Source: Nyssa sinensis
Taxonomy: Eukaryota > Streptophyta > Magnoliopsida > Cornales > Nyssaceae
Length of the DNA stretch: 64,000 bases
NCBI GenBank assembly: GCA_008638375.1
Contig: CM018031.1
Coordinates: 5,728,062-5,792,061, forward strand
Direction of reading: 5' to 3'
Shown here: positions 36,610 through 48,898 of the stretch, piece by piece
How positions within the stretch are numbered: position 1 is the stretch's first letter
How the letters are laid out: the number at the start of each line of letters is the position of its first letter
The notes under the pieces: model-generated
The model's database searches: none
Told to the model about the DNA's origin: nothing
What the model saw: only the letters and a program-made list of their open reading frames with translations
Program-made: the position numbers and the translations under genes

Positions 36610-38120
36610 GATAATCCAAGTTCAATTCTGCCACTAGCAGGTTTGGATGACAATTTAATCCGGAATGATTTTAGAAAAAAAAAAAAAAACTCACTCATTA
36701 AAATTTGGTAATTATATAAAATAAAATAATAAAATAGTTTTGTGTTATAATGATATTTTTTTAAATCTCATATTAAAAATGCATACAAATTTTATAGAGT
36801 AATATGAAATCAAATTTCAGATTAAAATATATTTTTATAGTTTTGTTCTCAGAAACTTAAATTCAAATATTATATCCAAACGCATTTTCACAGTTTTAAC
36901 TCAAAAACTGAATTCTGATTAGTATAACCAAACGCATTTTCGCAGTTTTCAAAAAATCAATTACAAAATTTTGAAACACATTTTGAAAATATTTTTCAGA
37001 AAATCATATCCGAATCACTATTAGTTTGCATATGCATGATTTGCATTTTACTAACATTCACACCTCATGCATGCTCAAGAACATATTACCAAAGTGAAAG
37101 TTAACAATAAGTTACTGAAATTGGGAGTTGCTTTTCTTTGACAGTAAATAAAAAATAAATTCTATGTTAAGATTTCTTTTGAACATGATATTGTTTAAGA
37201 TGAAAAAGACTTCAACACATTTGAAGTTATGTTGTTGAAATATTGGAGGATACTTAAACTACAATTATAGGTATTGTTGAACACATTCTTGACAAAAATC
37301 GTCCAGTGCCAAGGAAAGACGCGATAATTGAATAGACTTAACTACAGTTGAAAAAGTTATGGTCCAAGAAGATGGCTGATGAAGAAAAGCTTCAAGTGTT
37401 AGGAAATTTTTAGGAGATTTCGAGCCTAAAGAAAAGGTTTTGGTCCAACATGCTGCAACATTATGCAAACAGCTTTGAGTTTTAAGTGAAAGATAATATA
37501 AGAGATTAAAAAGATGTCAAAACAATTATACATTCAAAATAAGATCCTACATAGAAATTCAATTTTACAATATCGGGAAGAAGAGATAATTAAAATTTTA
37601 AAAACAAATATACAAAAATCAGGCTCCTGAATTTCAAAATGAAATAAAAATGACAACAATGATGAGATACTCACATTATCTCATCATTGTTACAAATGTT
37701 CATTGTTTGTGAGGGTTGTACACATTAAAAAAAATTAGAAAAAATTATAATTTAAGCTAAATTTCAAAAGATAAATTAAAAGTGGAATCAATAATTTTAA
37801 AAAATTATACTTAATTCACACGTAAAACAATAAATTACATTTAAGTTAATATGCCATTAACACTTCACTATATACTATAATTGCTACTCTATTTTCCTAT
37901 GTACTATTATTAATTTATATTATATGCTGCCAACAGTTCAATATGTATTATTATTAATTTTATTAGTAGTATATAGTGAACTACTAATATTAATCAGTGA
38001 ACTATTGGTTCAATTTAAATATAAATTTTTCCGATTAAATATAATTTATTTATTTATTATTATTAATTTTAAATATAATTTTATAAAAAATAATTCTTTT
38101 TTTTTTGGTCCCAAATTTTA
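36056..38120. other. Intergenic; TA microsatellite and possible transposon arm
   Basis: TA repeat at 36567-36606. The stretch at 36640-37015 (CCAAACGCATTTTCGCAG type) resembles, in inverted orientation, the DNA left of the acylphosphatase fragment (about 35596-35720). After 37018 the sequence is homologous to about 62310-62575. No gene is supported. Confidence 0.4.
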
Positions 38121-38210
38121 CGTTACAGTGGGACCTCAACTGCCGATAAGGCACAAAAATTTGACACAAACACTCTCAAGTGCATGGTGGGGCCTCAACT
38201 GCTAAGATGG

Positions 38211-38241
<31 letters not shown>

Positions 38242-38486
38242 CTTTTAAATGGACAGGAAAAAAAGTAGTTTTATCCACCCAGATAACAGATTTTGACGGA
38301 CACTATTAAAATTGAATGGTCCCAAATCATTTAAAGCTGTCAACCACTTGTGATGTACTAGTACTCTTTTTAACAATTGAGCATTAATTAATTGATTACG
38401 TTACAGTGGGACCTCAACTGCCGATAAGGCACAAAAATTTGACACAAACACTCTCAAGTGCATGGTGGGGCCTCAACTGCTAAGAT

Positions 38487-38529
<43 letters not shown>

Positions 38530-38682
38530 TTTAAATGGACAGGAAAAAAAGTAGTTTTATCCACCCAGATAACAGATTTTGACGGACACTATTAAAATTG
38601 AATGGTCCCAAATCATTTAAAGCTGTCAACCACTTGTGATGTACTAGTACTCTTTTTAACAATTGAGCATTAATTAATTGAT
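38121..38682 (+). repeat. 278-bp tandem direct duplication
   Basis: Unit 1 (38121-38398) and unit 2 (38399-38682) start at CGTTACAGTGGGACCTCAAC and are essentially identical. They differ mainly in the length of the internal TA run (about 38211-38236 versus 38489-38526). Each contains GTGGGGCCTCAACTGC, CACCCAGATAACAG and ATTGAGCATTAATTAATTGA. No coding content. The near identity implies a very recent duplication. Confidence 0.85.
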
Positions 38683-39915
38683 AGTATAATTTCTGACTCG
38701 TCAAGTATTTGTTCGTCGTTATAAATGAACTTAAAAAAAATTGATATAAAAAATGTCACCGGAAAAAGTTTCGGTGGTAACCTCTTTGATGGTTAAATTA
38801 GTTTCTGTTTTTTATCAAAGGCTTGACCTTAATAATATTAATTCAGATGCAGATCATTTTTTACATACCTCCTTTGTGGTATTTATAAGATGGCGGAGCA
38901 TTAAATTGTCTGACAAGCGGTGGATATCATTTCACCTTGACTTTCTAATTTGTGGCTCCCTTTACACGTGTACATGTAGAAACGGTCCCCAAACCTGTAT
39001 CTCCTTTTCGCAAGGCTAGGGCTCACCGTCTGTCAGGCTATAGCAGTGTAATCATAAGACTCACGTCATTATTTTTGTCGCTATTTGTTCCATTGTTCCG
39101 AGGTTGGTATACCGAAGTTAACATCGGTATACCTTCTTTGCCTTAGAATCTGAACAGAGCTAATTTTAAATACGTGCTTGAACCTTTGATTATGTAGAAC
39201 ATTTTATGACGTATCATTAATTATTTGATAATTGCCATTAATAACATTTGTTACTAGCTTTAATCATTCCATTCAACGTTTAAGTACCGCAATTAATCAT
39301 CCTTGATGCCGCCAATAAAAGCTCTCGTCCGACAATTAATCTAGTAAAGTGCTTTCTTAATTGGGATTAGGCTCTAATGAGATGCTCAAGCCAAGCCCCT
39401 CTATTTTCCTGATGCTCATCGTGGTTACGCCAGGCTCGTCGTATCAAGACGAATCAATCCAATCCCAAGATTATGGGACCTACATATCCCATGTTGGATG
39501 GCAATATATAGTGATCCAAAAATATAAAGTTAATTCGACAAAATATGTATATACACACACAAACCGGAGCGGGCTGTTTTATTGACGTTACAATGACAAG
39601 TAGGATTCAAGTTATTTTAATTTGGATTAGTTACATAATTTTATTTTGTTATCTTATGGGTTGGAGGGGTCATAAATTTAATATATAACAAGTTGTCGTT
39701 TTTGCTTAATTATTTTAATTTTGATATTTTCATTCTTCTAAGTGTCAATTGCAAAGAATAATATGTCATTTTTTTCTCATTGAAACGGTCATATGTTGTC
39801 GTACACTGTCAAATTAATTTAAATAATTTTATTTTATTTTATTTTCCAAATATACATACACTCACCCACCCACCCATCACACACACATATGCATATACAG
39901 TCCAAATGTACATAC
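38683..39915. other. Intergenic, nothing recognised
   Basis: Short ORFs at about 38753-39146 and 39361-39585 have no domain and no homolog elsewhere in the window. The duplicated block B starts at 39916. Confidence 0.45.
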
Positions 39916-40199
39916 ACTTCACATGGCAATCTAAAACATTTGGATGATGTCCAGGGCAAACATTCAATGTCCTCTCCTCTCCTGTCTCTTAAAGCTATTT
40001 ATTTTCCAAGATGTCCTAAATCTGATCAGTATATCATCTAGTATTATTTCTGAATGAACACGCAGCCTTCAGAGAAGGTCATTTTATGGGTTCATCTCCT
40101 TTTCTTTATTTGATGCCTTGTCACGGCTATAGGTACTCCCGCTGTCAGCTTATTCGTCTCGTGTCTTCATATGTCAATATGTACTGGTTCAATTTGCAG

Positions 40200-41067
40200 A
40201 GATATATTGTTCGAGTACTCGAAGTATGTCATGAAATTGGGGCTTACTCTGTTTGAATTGCTATCAGAGACTCTCGGACTTGATCCCAATCACCTGAAAG
40301 ACCTGAATTGTGCCGAGGGGTTCGTTGGCCATTATTATCCGGCGTGCCCTGAACCAGGATCGACTTTTGGCACTAGCAACCATTCTGACAGTGGCTTCCT
40401 TACTGTTCTTATACAAGACCAAATGGGTGGCCTCCAAGTCCTCCATGAAAATCAATGGGTTGAGGTCCCCCCTCGCCTGGAGCTCTTGTTGTAAACATTG
40501 CAGATCTTTTACAGGCGAGTCTTTCTTACACTAGACTTGATTTCTATATCTTCAATTTTTTTTTCTTGATTCAAAAGCCTTAATTAGGCATGAACTCACA
40601 TTACAACATTCTGCAGAGACCATCTCTTGTATTCATGAATGAAAGAGTCTCTAAAAAAATTCAAAGAATGTGATCTCTTAACTGGTGTGCATTGGGTTTT
40701 TATATCTACCCAACAGTCCATTAAAGAAAAGGCTTTTCAAATTAACAATTACAAATGGAAATCATCAGATTATTTTATTTATTTGGTGCCTCTTTTTATG
40801 CAGCTGATCACCAATGATAAGTTCAAGACTGTGAATCACAGAGTACTGGCAAAAAAAGAAGGCCCAAGAATTTCAGTGGCAGGATTTTTCAGAACACATT
40901 TTAGAGAAGCAAATACATCTAGAGTGTATGGGCCACTGACGGAGCTGCTATCAGAAGAAAACCCCCCAATTTATAGAGAGACCACGATAAAGGACTTCAT
41001 CACACACTATTACAAGAAAGGGCTTGATGGAACCTCCGCAATATCACATTTCAAGTTGTGCAAGTAG
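40200..41067 (+). pseudogene. ODD6: truncated copy of ODD4 (exons 2 and 3 only)
   Basis: Exon 2 is 40200-40514 and exon 3 is 40804-41067; no exon 1 exists upstream because the duplication started in intron 1 at 39916. Exon 2 also has a 6-base deletion after GCCGAGGGG and a 1-base deletion in the C run near 40467-40473, which leads to a stop at 40492-40494. H-S-D (NHSDSGF), VNHRV and PRIS are still encoded in the respective frames. The intron 2 donor is GC (CAG|GCGAGT), as in ODD4 but with A to G. It lacks the N-terminal half and the promoter, so it is a pseudogene. Identity with ODD4 is very high, indicating a young duplication. Confidence 0.92.
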
Positions 41068-43787
41068 TTGTAGGCTATGGCGATATATGGGGGTCAGCTT
41101 TAGAGGCTCATGGTATGGGGCTTATAGTTAATCTGTAATTCCTTACGAGTCAATAGATTTCCAGCTTTGTGGCACATTTCAATAATCTTGAAAACCAAGT
41201 CTCTCATGTATTACAGTTATATGTTGCATGTACTTGTATGGATGGTTATGTAATTCTAGACTCTTATGATCAAAGAGGAATGATAAGTGCCAAGCAATGA
41301 CATGTAGACAAGACAAATATTCAATTATGCCATCTGTGGTTATTTTTTTTGGAGTAAATTACGCTAATATTTTTTAGTATTAGGTCTAATTACACACGTC
41401 ACCCCTACATTTCCACAAAAGCACAATCTTCCAAGACAAGGGCCAAGCATTGACACATAAACAAGAAAATTGAGGTAATACGGCTCAATTACTTTTATGT
41501 TATATGTGGGTTTTCTTTAAGTAAATTACATCAACCTCTCTTAAGATTAGGCCTAATTACGCACACTACTCTTACATTTTCAAAGAAGTAAGATCTTCGA
41601 AGATAAGGAAGCATTGACATGTAAACAAGAAAGATTGACGTGCCATAGAATAGTTCCCCGTTTATCGACTAGAAATTAATGTTATGAAACTAACTAATAT
41701 GGAAAGCATGAAATTTAACAACATAATTATATAAATATATATACACTAGTAGAAATGCACGTGAGTAGGTTTCTAATAATTTAAACACTTAAATAAGATA
41801 ATTGAAGAAGAAATTTTCAAAAAATACATAAATAGCATGTGTAATTTTATCTTTTATCTCAGTGAGTGTATTTTATCAACAAAAAATGAATTATCCAAAG
41901 GATCCTATTTCATGGGTCAAGTGTATTCAAATGATGCATGAAATTTTACGATTTGGTCGTAATTAAAAGTATTTTATGGCAGGCAAATTAGTGTATATAT
42001 ATATATATATATATATATAAATGAACTAATGGTAGATTAACTTAATGCACAAGCTAAATGAGAAATAACAATGACAGTCATCTTGTTGAGAAATTATTAG
42101 TAGAAACTTAAATTTATTCCAAAACCATTAAAGCTATAAAAATCTCATTTATTCATTTCAACTTGTGTTTCATGAAATATGATTGTAGATTGTAAATTTG
42201 TACTGAGATTCCGCAATCTTGAGAAGTGAATGGACTTAATTTGAATGATAATCACAAGGACAGGAAAAATACAACAAAGTTACATTTTCATTGGGCTTCA
42301 ATATGGGAAAAATACAACAAAGATTCCCCTTCATTGGGCTTCAATATTTGATGGTAAGAAATATATTATAGACAGAGTACTAAAGGAGGCACATGTATAC
42401 AAAAAAGAGAGCTACATATAATCTTCTTATAATTAAGTTACACAAAAAAATAAACAAAATCAAAAATAAAAATGGGATATTTCCCTACTCTCCAAAAGGG
42501 AAGCTTGTCTAGAAAATTATTTTTCACAACATGAATGGGGGTTTTTCCACCCCTTCAAAAGTTCGGCTATTCCCTTTTAACCAAATACTCTATAAAATAT
42601 GAAGTTGAACCACATTCTACACTTTCCTTCAACACTTTTGAGGGGGCACACTGCATTCCAATCAGTAGTCTTACTCCCTTGTCCAATTCTAACTTTTTGC
42701 AAGTGGCATTTAAGATTTCCCGAAGATTGAATCTAAACTCTTGCATATTGAGTCAAACTTTACTACCTTAAAGCCAATTTTGATTAATTTTAGGAGTGGA
42801 TTTGAAGGAAAATCTCCAAAACTGAATGGCTCCACAAAATGATCTTTTGGTGAAAGATGACTCTCTCAGCCATGATGCTTGAAATGTTGTCTGCTCATAT
42901 ATTCCACGTTCTTTGACCCAGAGAACTGCAAAGAAACTAAATAAGTTAAAGGGACACATTTCAATAAAAAGACAACCTTATAATTATAATAATGTGGATG
43001 CCCATATGAGAAGCCCCTTGGAAGTTATTGAAAGAGGCCAATATGAACGAAATCTCATAGTAACATTAAAATCTATTGCAGGGGAATTTGGAGGAGATCA
43101 TCCTTAGATCATACAGAGGTAAATATTATAGAGAGCAAAAACAGAATTAATGTTGGAGTCCTCTTTTTTGTTATTTTATATTCTTCCACAGCTTTAATGA
43201 GAGCAATGATTGCTATTTTTTATTTTTATTTTTATCTTGAACACAATATGTGCTTGTCTTTATATCTTTCTTAAGCAACTAATGATAGTTTAAAGACATT
43301 CTCGTTTCACCTTTGAAACTGTTGGCCCTTACTCAGTCATTATGTTAGGGTGATTTATGAAATGTTTTGCCTAGAGTCCAAATATATAACAATACAGTAG
43401 TAGATCCGGACTTTATAGTTAAGGGGGGTCAAAGTGTAGATATTAAAATTGATGGAGGATTTTTGTGAATATATACAATTATTTGGAAGGGCAAGTCTCA
43501 ATTTTTTTAAAAACTCTAACAAAATAGGTGATAAAAAATATAATTTCAAAATTTTTGGGGCAGCATGGCCCGTCAGCCCCCCCTTGCATCTCATAGTAAA
43601 TATTGTATATATAATCATAAAATGCTTGAGGTTTCCATAACCTCCCAGTAATATCACCCAACTTCACTAATAGCTCGACAATTCCTGGGTATTGAACTCC
43701 TGTTTTTTTATGCCTAGACCCCCACTTTGTTTCTTTTTTGAATAGAGGCAATTAGTTTGGATGAGGAAATGAAGCTTGAAAAACATA
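41068..43787. other. Spacer of block B, homologous to block A
   Basis: Collinear with about 19694-22410. It has a TA run at 41994-42019 where block A has GT. No gene is supported. Confidence 0.5.
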
Positions 43788-44051
43788 CTTCCTCCGTCCT
43801 GAATTAAAAGTTTCTTATTATATTTTGAGATGTTCCATAATAAGAGTCCTATTTAAAAAATCAATGTATAAATAATTATGAAATTTTTCAAATTATTCTT
43901 TTCATAAATTTAATGTGAATGTACTACTCAATGTGAATGAGGGTTAGTTTTGTAAATTTATTCTTTTAATCAAGTGTAAAAGCATTAAATAATTATCCTC
44001 TTTAAAAAATTAATGTTCCCAAAAAGAACTATTTTTATGGTACAAAGGGAA
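43788..44051. mobile_element. Stowaway-like (Tc1/mariner) MITE with TA target duplication
   Basis: A 264-bp insertion starts CTTCCTCCGTCCTGAATTAA and ends GGTACAAAGGGAA, the usual Stowaway end type. It is flanked by TA at 43786-43787 and 44052-44053. Block A has the empty site at about 22410 (AAACATACATGCTAAGCC). No coding capacity. The insertion happened after the A/B duplication. Confidence 0.88.
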
Positions 44052-44874
44052 TACATGCTAAGCCTCCTCTAATTCAAAAAAAAACGCTAAACTTTTTTTC
44101 TTTACGATGGAGACCTGATTGCCACAGGTCCTCCGGGTGCTTATCAGTTCTGGGTGCAATAGGAAAGCCCCAGTTCCACATCACCAAGGTAAGTGGGGAT
44201 TCCCTTCCCAAGGCACACCACTCAGCCAATTCACCTCGGGGGCAAAATGTTGAACTTTTTTACGTCTTTAACCAAAAAAAAAACATTTAATATGAAAAAA
44301 TTTATATATGTATGGACAAATATATCTAGATGATTTCTTTTTTTTTTTCCTCCCTTTTATAGTAGAAAATAGATGATTTTCTTTGACCATAATTGCGAGA
44401 AAGTTCTCTTTATTTGAAAAGTAGTCAAAAAATTCTATTAACTACAACAATTAAAAGGTACAGAAATGACTAATCAAATATCAATTAAATTTCACAATAT
44501 GAATAATAGGGTGGAGGCTTAAAATTTACCATCATTCTCAGCAAATAATTTCCTGATACATTCATATCTCTACTGAGTTTGGTTTGTCGGAGAGAGCTGT
44601 AAAAGTTCATGTCACACTAGAAAACCACCGATTTAGGAATTTCTTCCAAAACATTTTGAGGGTGGTCTCAGGAGGTGAGGTAGAAGATGAGGTGGAGGAA
44701 TTTAAAGCAATCGCAAGATAGAGAATAAGAAACACCAGTTCGTACACGATTCGAAAAGCTATAGGAAACAATTTGATCAATCAACAATGGTGAGGGTCAC
44801 GATCTCATATCTATCACAATGCCTAATTCAAAGGATAAAGAAACAGAAATAAAGAAATGTAATCAAGATTGTAT

Positions 44875-45383
44875 TAGGAATGGTAATGGAGCGGGTTTGG
44901 CGCGGGGTGACCCTTCTCCAACCCCGACTCTATTTATATTTTTCATATTTTTCGTTCCCGATCCTGTCCTGTCTTGTTTAGAGGTTTACCTCGACCTCAA
45001 ACCCGACTCCATTTATATTCTCCGACTTCATCCCATCCCGCCTCGAACCGCGTTAAGTAAGTTAAAACTTTTTATTTTGATAAGTAAATTAATTTTTTTT
45101 GTCAAAATAACTAATATAAAAGAAAATATGAGTGTGATATGAAAAATTTTAAAACTAATTTTATATAGTGTTATTTATTAATAAATTTAGTGTGTATAAA
45201 AATAAATAAAAAAATTCAATAGATAAATGGGACGGGATGACCATCCGCTCCGATTCCGACTGAGTTTTAAAAGTCATATCTTAACCCCTTTTATGAGCAT
45301 TTCATACCCATCTTATTAAAAGCGATACAAGACTGAACGAGACTGGACGGTCCCTGATAGAACGGGGCAAATTACCATCCCTA
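44875..45383. mobile_element. hAT-type MITE with 8-bp TSD
   Basis: A 509-bp insertion has TIRs TAGGAATGGTAAT and (inverted right end) TAGGGATGGTAAT. It is flanked by GATTGTAT (44867-44874) and AATTGTAT (45384-45391), 7 of 8 identical. Block A has the site once, without the insert, near 23263 (GAGATTGTATCC). The ends are unusually GC-rich compared with the surroundings. No transposase is encoded. Confidence 0.85.
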
Positions 45384-46170
45384 AATTGTATCATATTTTA
45401 CATGAAACTCTATGATTGCGTCTATGCCCAGCAGTGGACAAGCCACTTCCAAAGCTTTGAAAAGTTGATTCATAGTAAGGAACACCAATTCGTACATGAA
45501 CACTGGTCCGTACATGATTTGAAAAGCCATAAGAAGCAATTAGATCAATCGGCAATGGTGAGGGTCACGATCTCAGATCTATCACGGTGCCTAATTCAAA
45601 GGATAAAGAAACAGAAATAAAGAAATGTAGATCGAGATTGTACCATATTTTACATGAAACTCTATGGTTGGCTCTGTTTAGAGCAGCTGACAAGTCACTC
45701 TCAAAGCTTTAAAAAATTGATCCGTCTACTATTCACAGAATAGAGAGAGAAATGAAGAATTAATAAAGGATATATAAAAATTAAGAATTAAAAGGATATT
45801 TTGGACATAAAAGTGTAAAAACATTTTTTTAAAAAAAACACAAGGTTTGAGAAGTTGATCTGTGTATAATACATAAAGAAGAGAGAGAAATTAAGAATTA
45901 TTAAGGGAGATATAAAAAGTAAGAATTAAAGGATATTTTAGACATAACAATGTATCACACTTTTTTGAAAAAACACGTAAGGTTTGAAAAGTTAATCCGT
46001 TTATGATTCATGGAGAAGAGAGAGAAATTAAAAATTAATAAGGGAGATATAAAATTTAAAGAGAAGAGAGAGAAATGAAGAATTAATAAGGGAGATATAA
46101 AAATTAAGAATTAAAAAGGAGATTTTGGATATAAAAGTGTAAAAAACTATTTTGAGAAAACATATATAGG

Positions 46171-46711
46171 CTATGTTTGGTATGCTAAAATTTAATGAAA
46201 AGAGTAGAATGAACTAAAAAATGACTTCTTAAGTTGGGAATGGTCATTCTTTATTCCATTTCTTTTCTTTGTTTGGTAACAACTAACAATTCTACTTAAT
46301 TAATAATATTAAATACATATATGTATATATATGCACATGCATATTTATCATAATTATATTATATGTATATATAAATTTTAATATCTTATGTATATATTTA
46401 TATACTTATATTATATTTATTTATTTTTATATACTTAATTATATATATATATGTATTTAAGTATGCACCTACATATTTATAGGTATATATGAATTTAAAT
46501 ATACTTATGTATGTCTGTATTTATATACTTACATTATATTTTTGTTTATTTATTTTTATATACTTAATTATATATATACATATATGTATTTAAGTATGTA
46601 ATACATATGTATATATAAATAAATCAACATATAAATATACAATTATTTTTATATATATGTAATTATTTATATTTATAATTATTTATATTTGTGTATTTAA
46701 GTGTGTATATT

Positions 46712-46746
<35 letters not shown>

Positions 46747-48357
46747 AAATGTACGTAGGTATACACCAAAATATATTTATATATATTGTATTTATTTTTA
46801 TATATACTTATTTATATAAATATATTTATATTAATGTGAGCATATATATACATATATATTAATTTATATATATATTTATATATTAATTTCTTTATCTGTA
46901 TATTTATTTACATATATATATATATATATTATATGTATGTTGATATATACATACATATATTTAAATTATATATATTTATTTATATATACAATTATTTGTG
47001 TATATATATTTTTTATTCATATATATTTATATATATGTACATATACATGTATATTTGTATGTATAGATTGTTGGAAAATAATGGGTTTGAGCATAATAAA
47101 TAGCTAACTTTAAGCTAAAATTAAAGTGGGTCCACATGGGAATGTGTTTCTCCTCCATGAGGAGATGAAGATTAAATATTGGGTTGCTCAAAACCATTAA
47201 GGGGTGAATGAGAAATTGCCTCCAAACATCACCACTTGGGAATGGTAATTAAGCCTTGAAACTTGTGAGCCTTGAAACTTGTGCAAAAAGCTTGTATCCT
47301 ACATAGGATGGAAACAAGGCTGTTAAAGAGTATATATATACATACCTTGCTTTGGGGTTTGGGCCCCAAGGGGCACCCCAATTTTGTGGAAGAGGGAGGA
47401 CCTAAGCAAATGCTTGGACCACCACACGCGCGCGCGCGCCGCCGCCGCCCTGCCCCGCACCGAACCGGGCAGGGCTCGGGCTCGGGTTCTGGGCTTGGGC
47501 TTGCTGTATATATATAGCATATCATCCATCCGAACTATTTCATTCTCTCTCTCTGCATAAGTCAAGTTCGAGTTCTGATATATAATTGTGTTCGTAGGGT
47601 TCTAAAGATAGAAGTGCTGCTTCTTCAGAACCGAAATCTGTTCTATCTTGGAAGACGATTGCTCATCACCTTGAGCACCGAAAGGGAGCAAATTCGTCTT
47701 AAGGAAATTGTGAATTTCACAAGGCTCGGATTTACATTCTGTTTGAATTTAATACAGTGAGTTTCTGTTCAAATTTAATACTGTATTTTTATGCTGTTTC
47801 AAGTTCTGTATCATTGTTTATACATTCTGCTTTGTTTAATTCGATTAACAATATACATATATATAAATATATATATATATATATATTCGTTTCAGCATAA
47901 TACAGGCATAACATAAATATCTATATATATATATAATTATTTATGTATATTTTATATTTAAATAATAGATATTTAATTTATAAATATTTATATATACATG
48001 TATTTATATATACGTATTAATTTATGTATATATATTAACTTATTTATATATACAATTATTTATTTTTATTTTTATATATATGTATATGTTTATATATATA
48101 TACACATACATAGATTTATGTTTGTTTATTTATATTTTTTTATGTATATATATATATATTTATTCTAGTATATAAATAAATATATTTATGCATATATATG
48201 TATATATATTCTTTAAGTTATGGGAAGGAATGATATTTTTATTTTTTGTGAAAATAGTTATTTTTTTAGAATGATCATTTTTATTATATTAGTTATACCA
48301 AATATAAGAATGAAATAAACTTGAGGATGATTATTTTATTTTGATCTATCAAACATG
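46171..48357. mobile_element. TA-rich TIR-like element, block B copy, split by an LTR
   Basis: Same ends as the block A copy (CTATGTTTGGTATGCTAAAA; right end ATCTATCAAACATGACG). The microsatellite interior is interrupted by the solo LTR at 47069-47913. Interior lengths differ among the three blocks, as expected for unstable repeats. Confidence 0.4.
47069..47913 (+). mobile_element. Solo LTR, probably Ty1-copia type
   Basis: The element begins TGTTGGAAAATAATGGG and ends CAGGCATAACA (TGTT...AACA inverted ends). The near-matching 5-bp flanks are TAGAT at 47064-47068 and TAAAT at 47914-47918. Inside are a possible TATA box (TATATATATAGCAT near 47506), a CT-rich stretch and GAGCACCGAAAGGGAGCAAA, a U5-like motif seen in plant copia LTRs. 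No internal domain is present, so it is a solo LTR left by recombination. A GC-rich patch with CG dinucleotides (47427-47500) stands out. Only block B has it. Confidence 0.68.
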
Positions 48358-48550
48358 ACGATAAAAAAGAGAGAGAGAGAGAAATTATGAACTAACGAGG
48401 GAGATATAAAATTTAAAGAAAAAAGAAAAAAATTAAAAATTAATAAGGAAAATATAAAAATTAAAAATTAAAAAGATATTTTGGACAAAAAGTCAAATAT
48501 TTTTTTTTTTTTTTTTTTTGAGAAAACACCTATTTCATACTTCTACAAAA

Positions 48551-48715
48551 TATGAAACACGTGTTTTTTCAAAACTATAAAAGTATATACTTTTATAAAT
48601 ACTTCCTATATAAAAATATGAAACACGTGTTTTTTCAAAAGTATAAAAGTATATACTTTTATATATACTTCCTATATAAAAAATATGAAACACGTGTTTT
48701 CTCAAAATATTTTAT
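48551..48715 (+). promoter_or_regulatory. Three G-box repeats upstream of ODD7
   Basis: Three tandem units of 66-67 bp each contain AATATGAAACACGTGTTTT. The G-box CACGTG occurs at 48558-48563, 48624-48629 and 48691-48696, 200-340 bp before the ODD7 ATG. Units also carry palindromic AAAAGTATATACTTTTAT. ODD8 has two units and ODD5 one intact and one mutated. Binding by bHLH/bZIP factors is inferred. Confidence 0.65.
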
Positions 48716-48789
48716 ATATATATATATATATATTTATATATTGGGGCCAATCCTAACAGAAGGTTACCATCACATCCTGGTGCAGGCCA

Positions 48790-48798
48790 TATAAAAAT
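48790..48798 (+). promoter_or_regulatory. TATA box candidate of ODD7
   Basis: TATAAAAAT lies 101-109 bp before the ATG and is preserved in ODD8 (55814-55822) but altered to TATAGAAAT in ODD5. A second TATTTAAA lies at 48840-48847. A CCAAT sequence (GCCAATCC) is about 45 bp further upstream. Confidence 0.5.
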
Positions 48799-48898
48799 AT
48801 ATCGCTAATTCATTAATAATTTCATGATCAGATTAGCTGCTATTTAAAATCCCAGAGGTCAACCAACCGCATCTTCGTTATCTTGCAAGGAAGAGAGA

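Noticed and set aside
38753..39146. 88- and 64-codon ORFs
   Set aside because: Overlapping frames, no domain, no duplicate elsewhere.
47229..47565. Arg/Pro-rich ORFs on both strands
   Set aside because: They lie inside the solo LTR, in a GC-rich patch, and overlap antisense.
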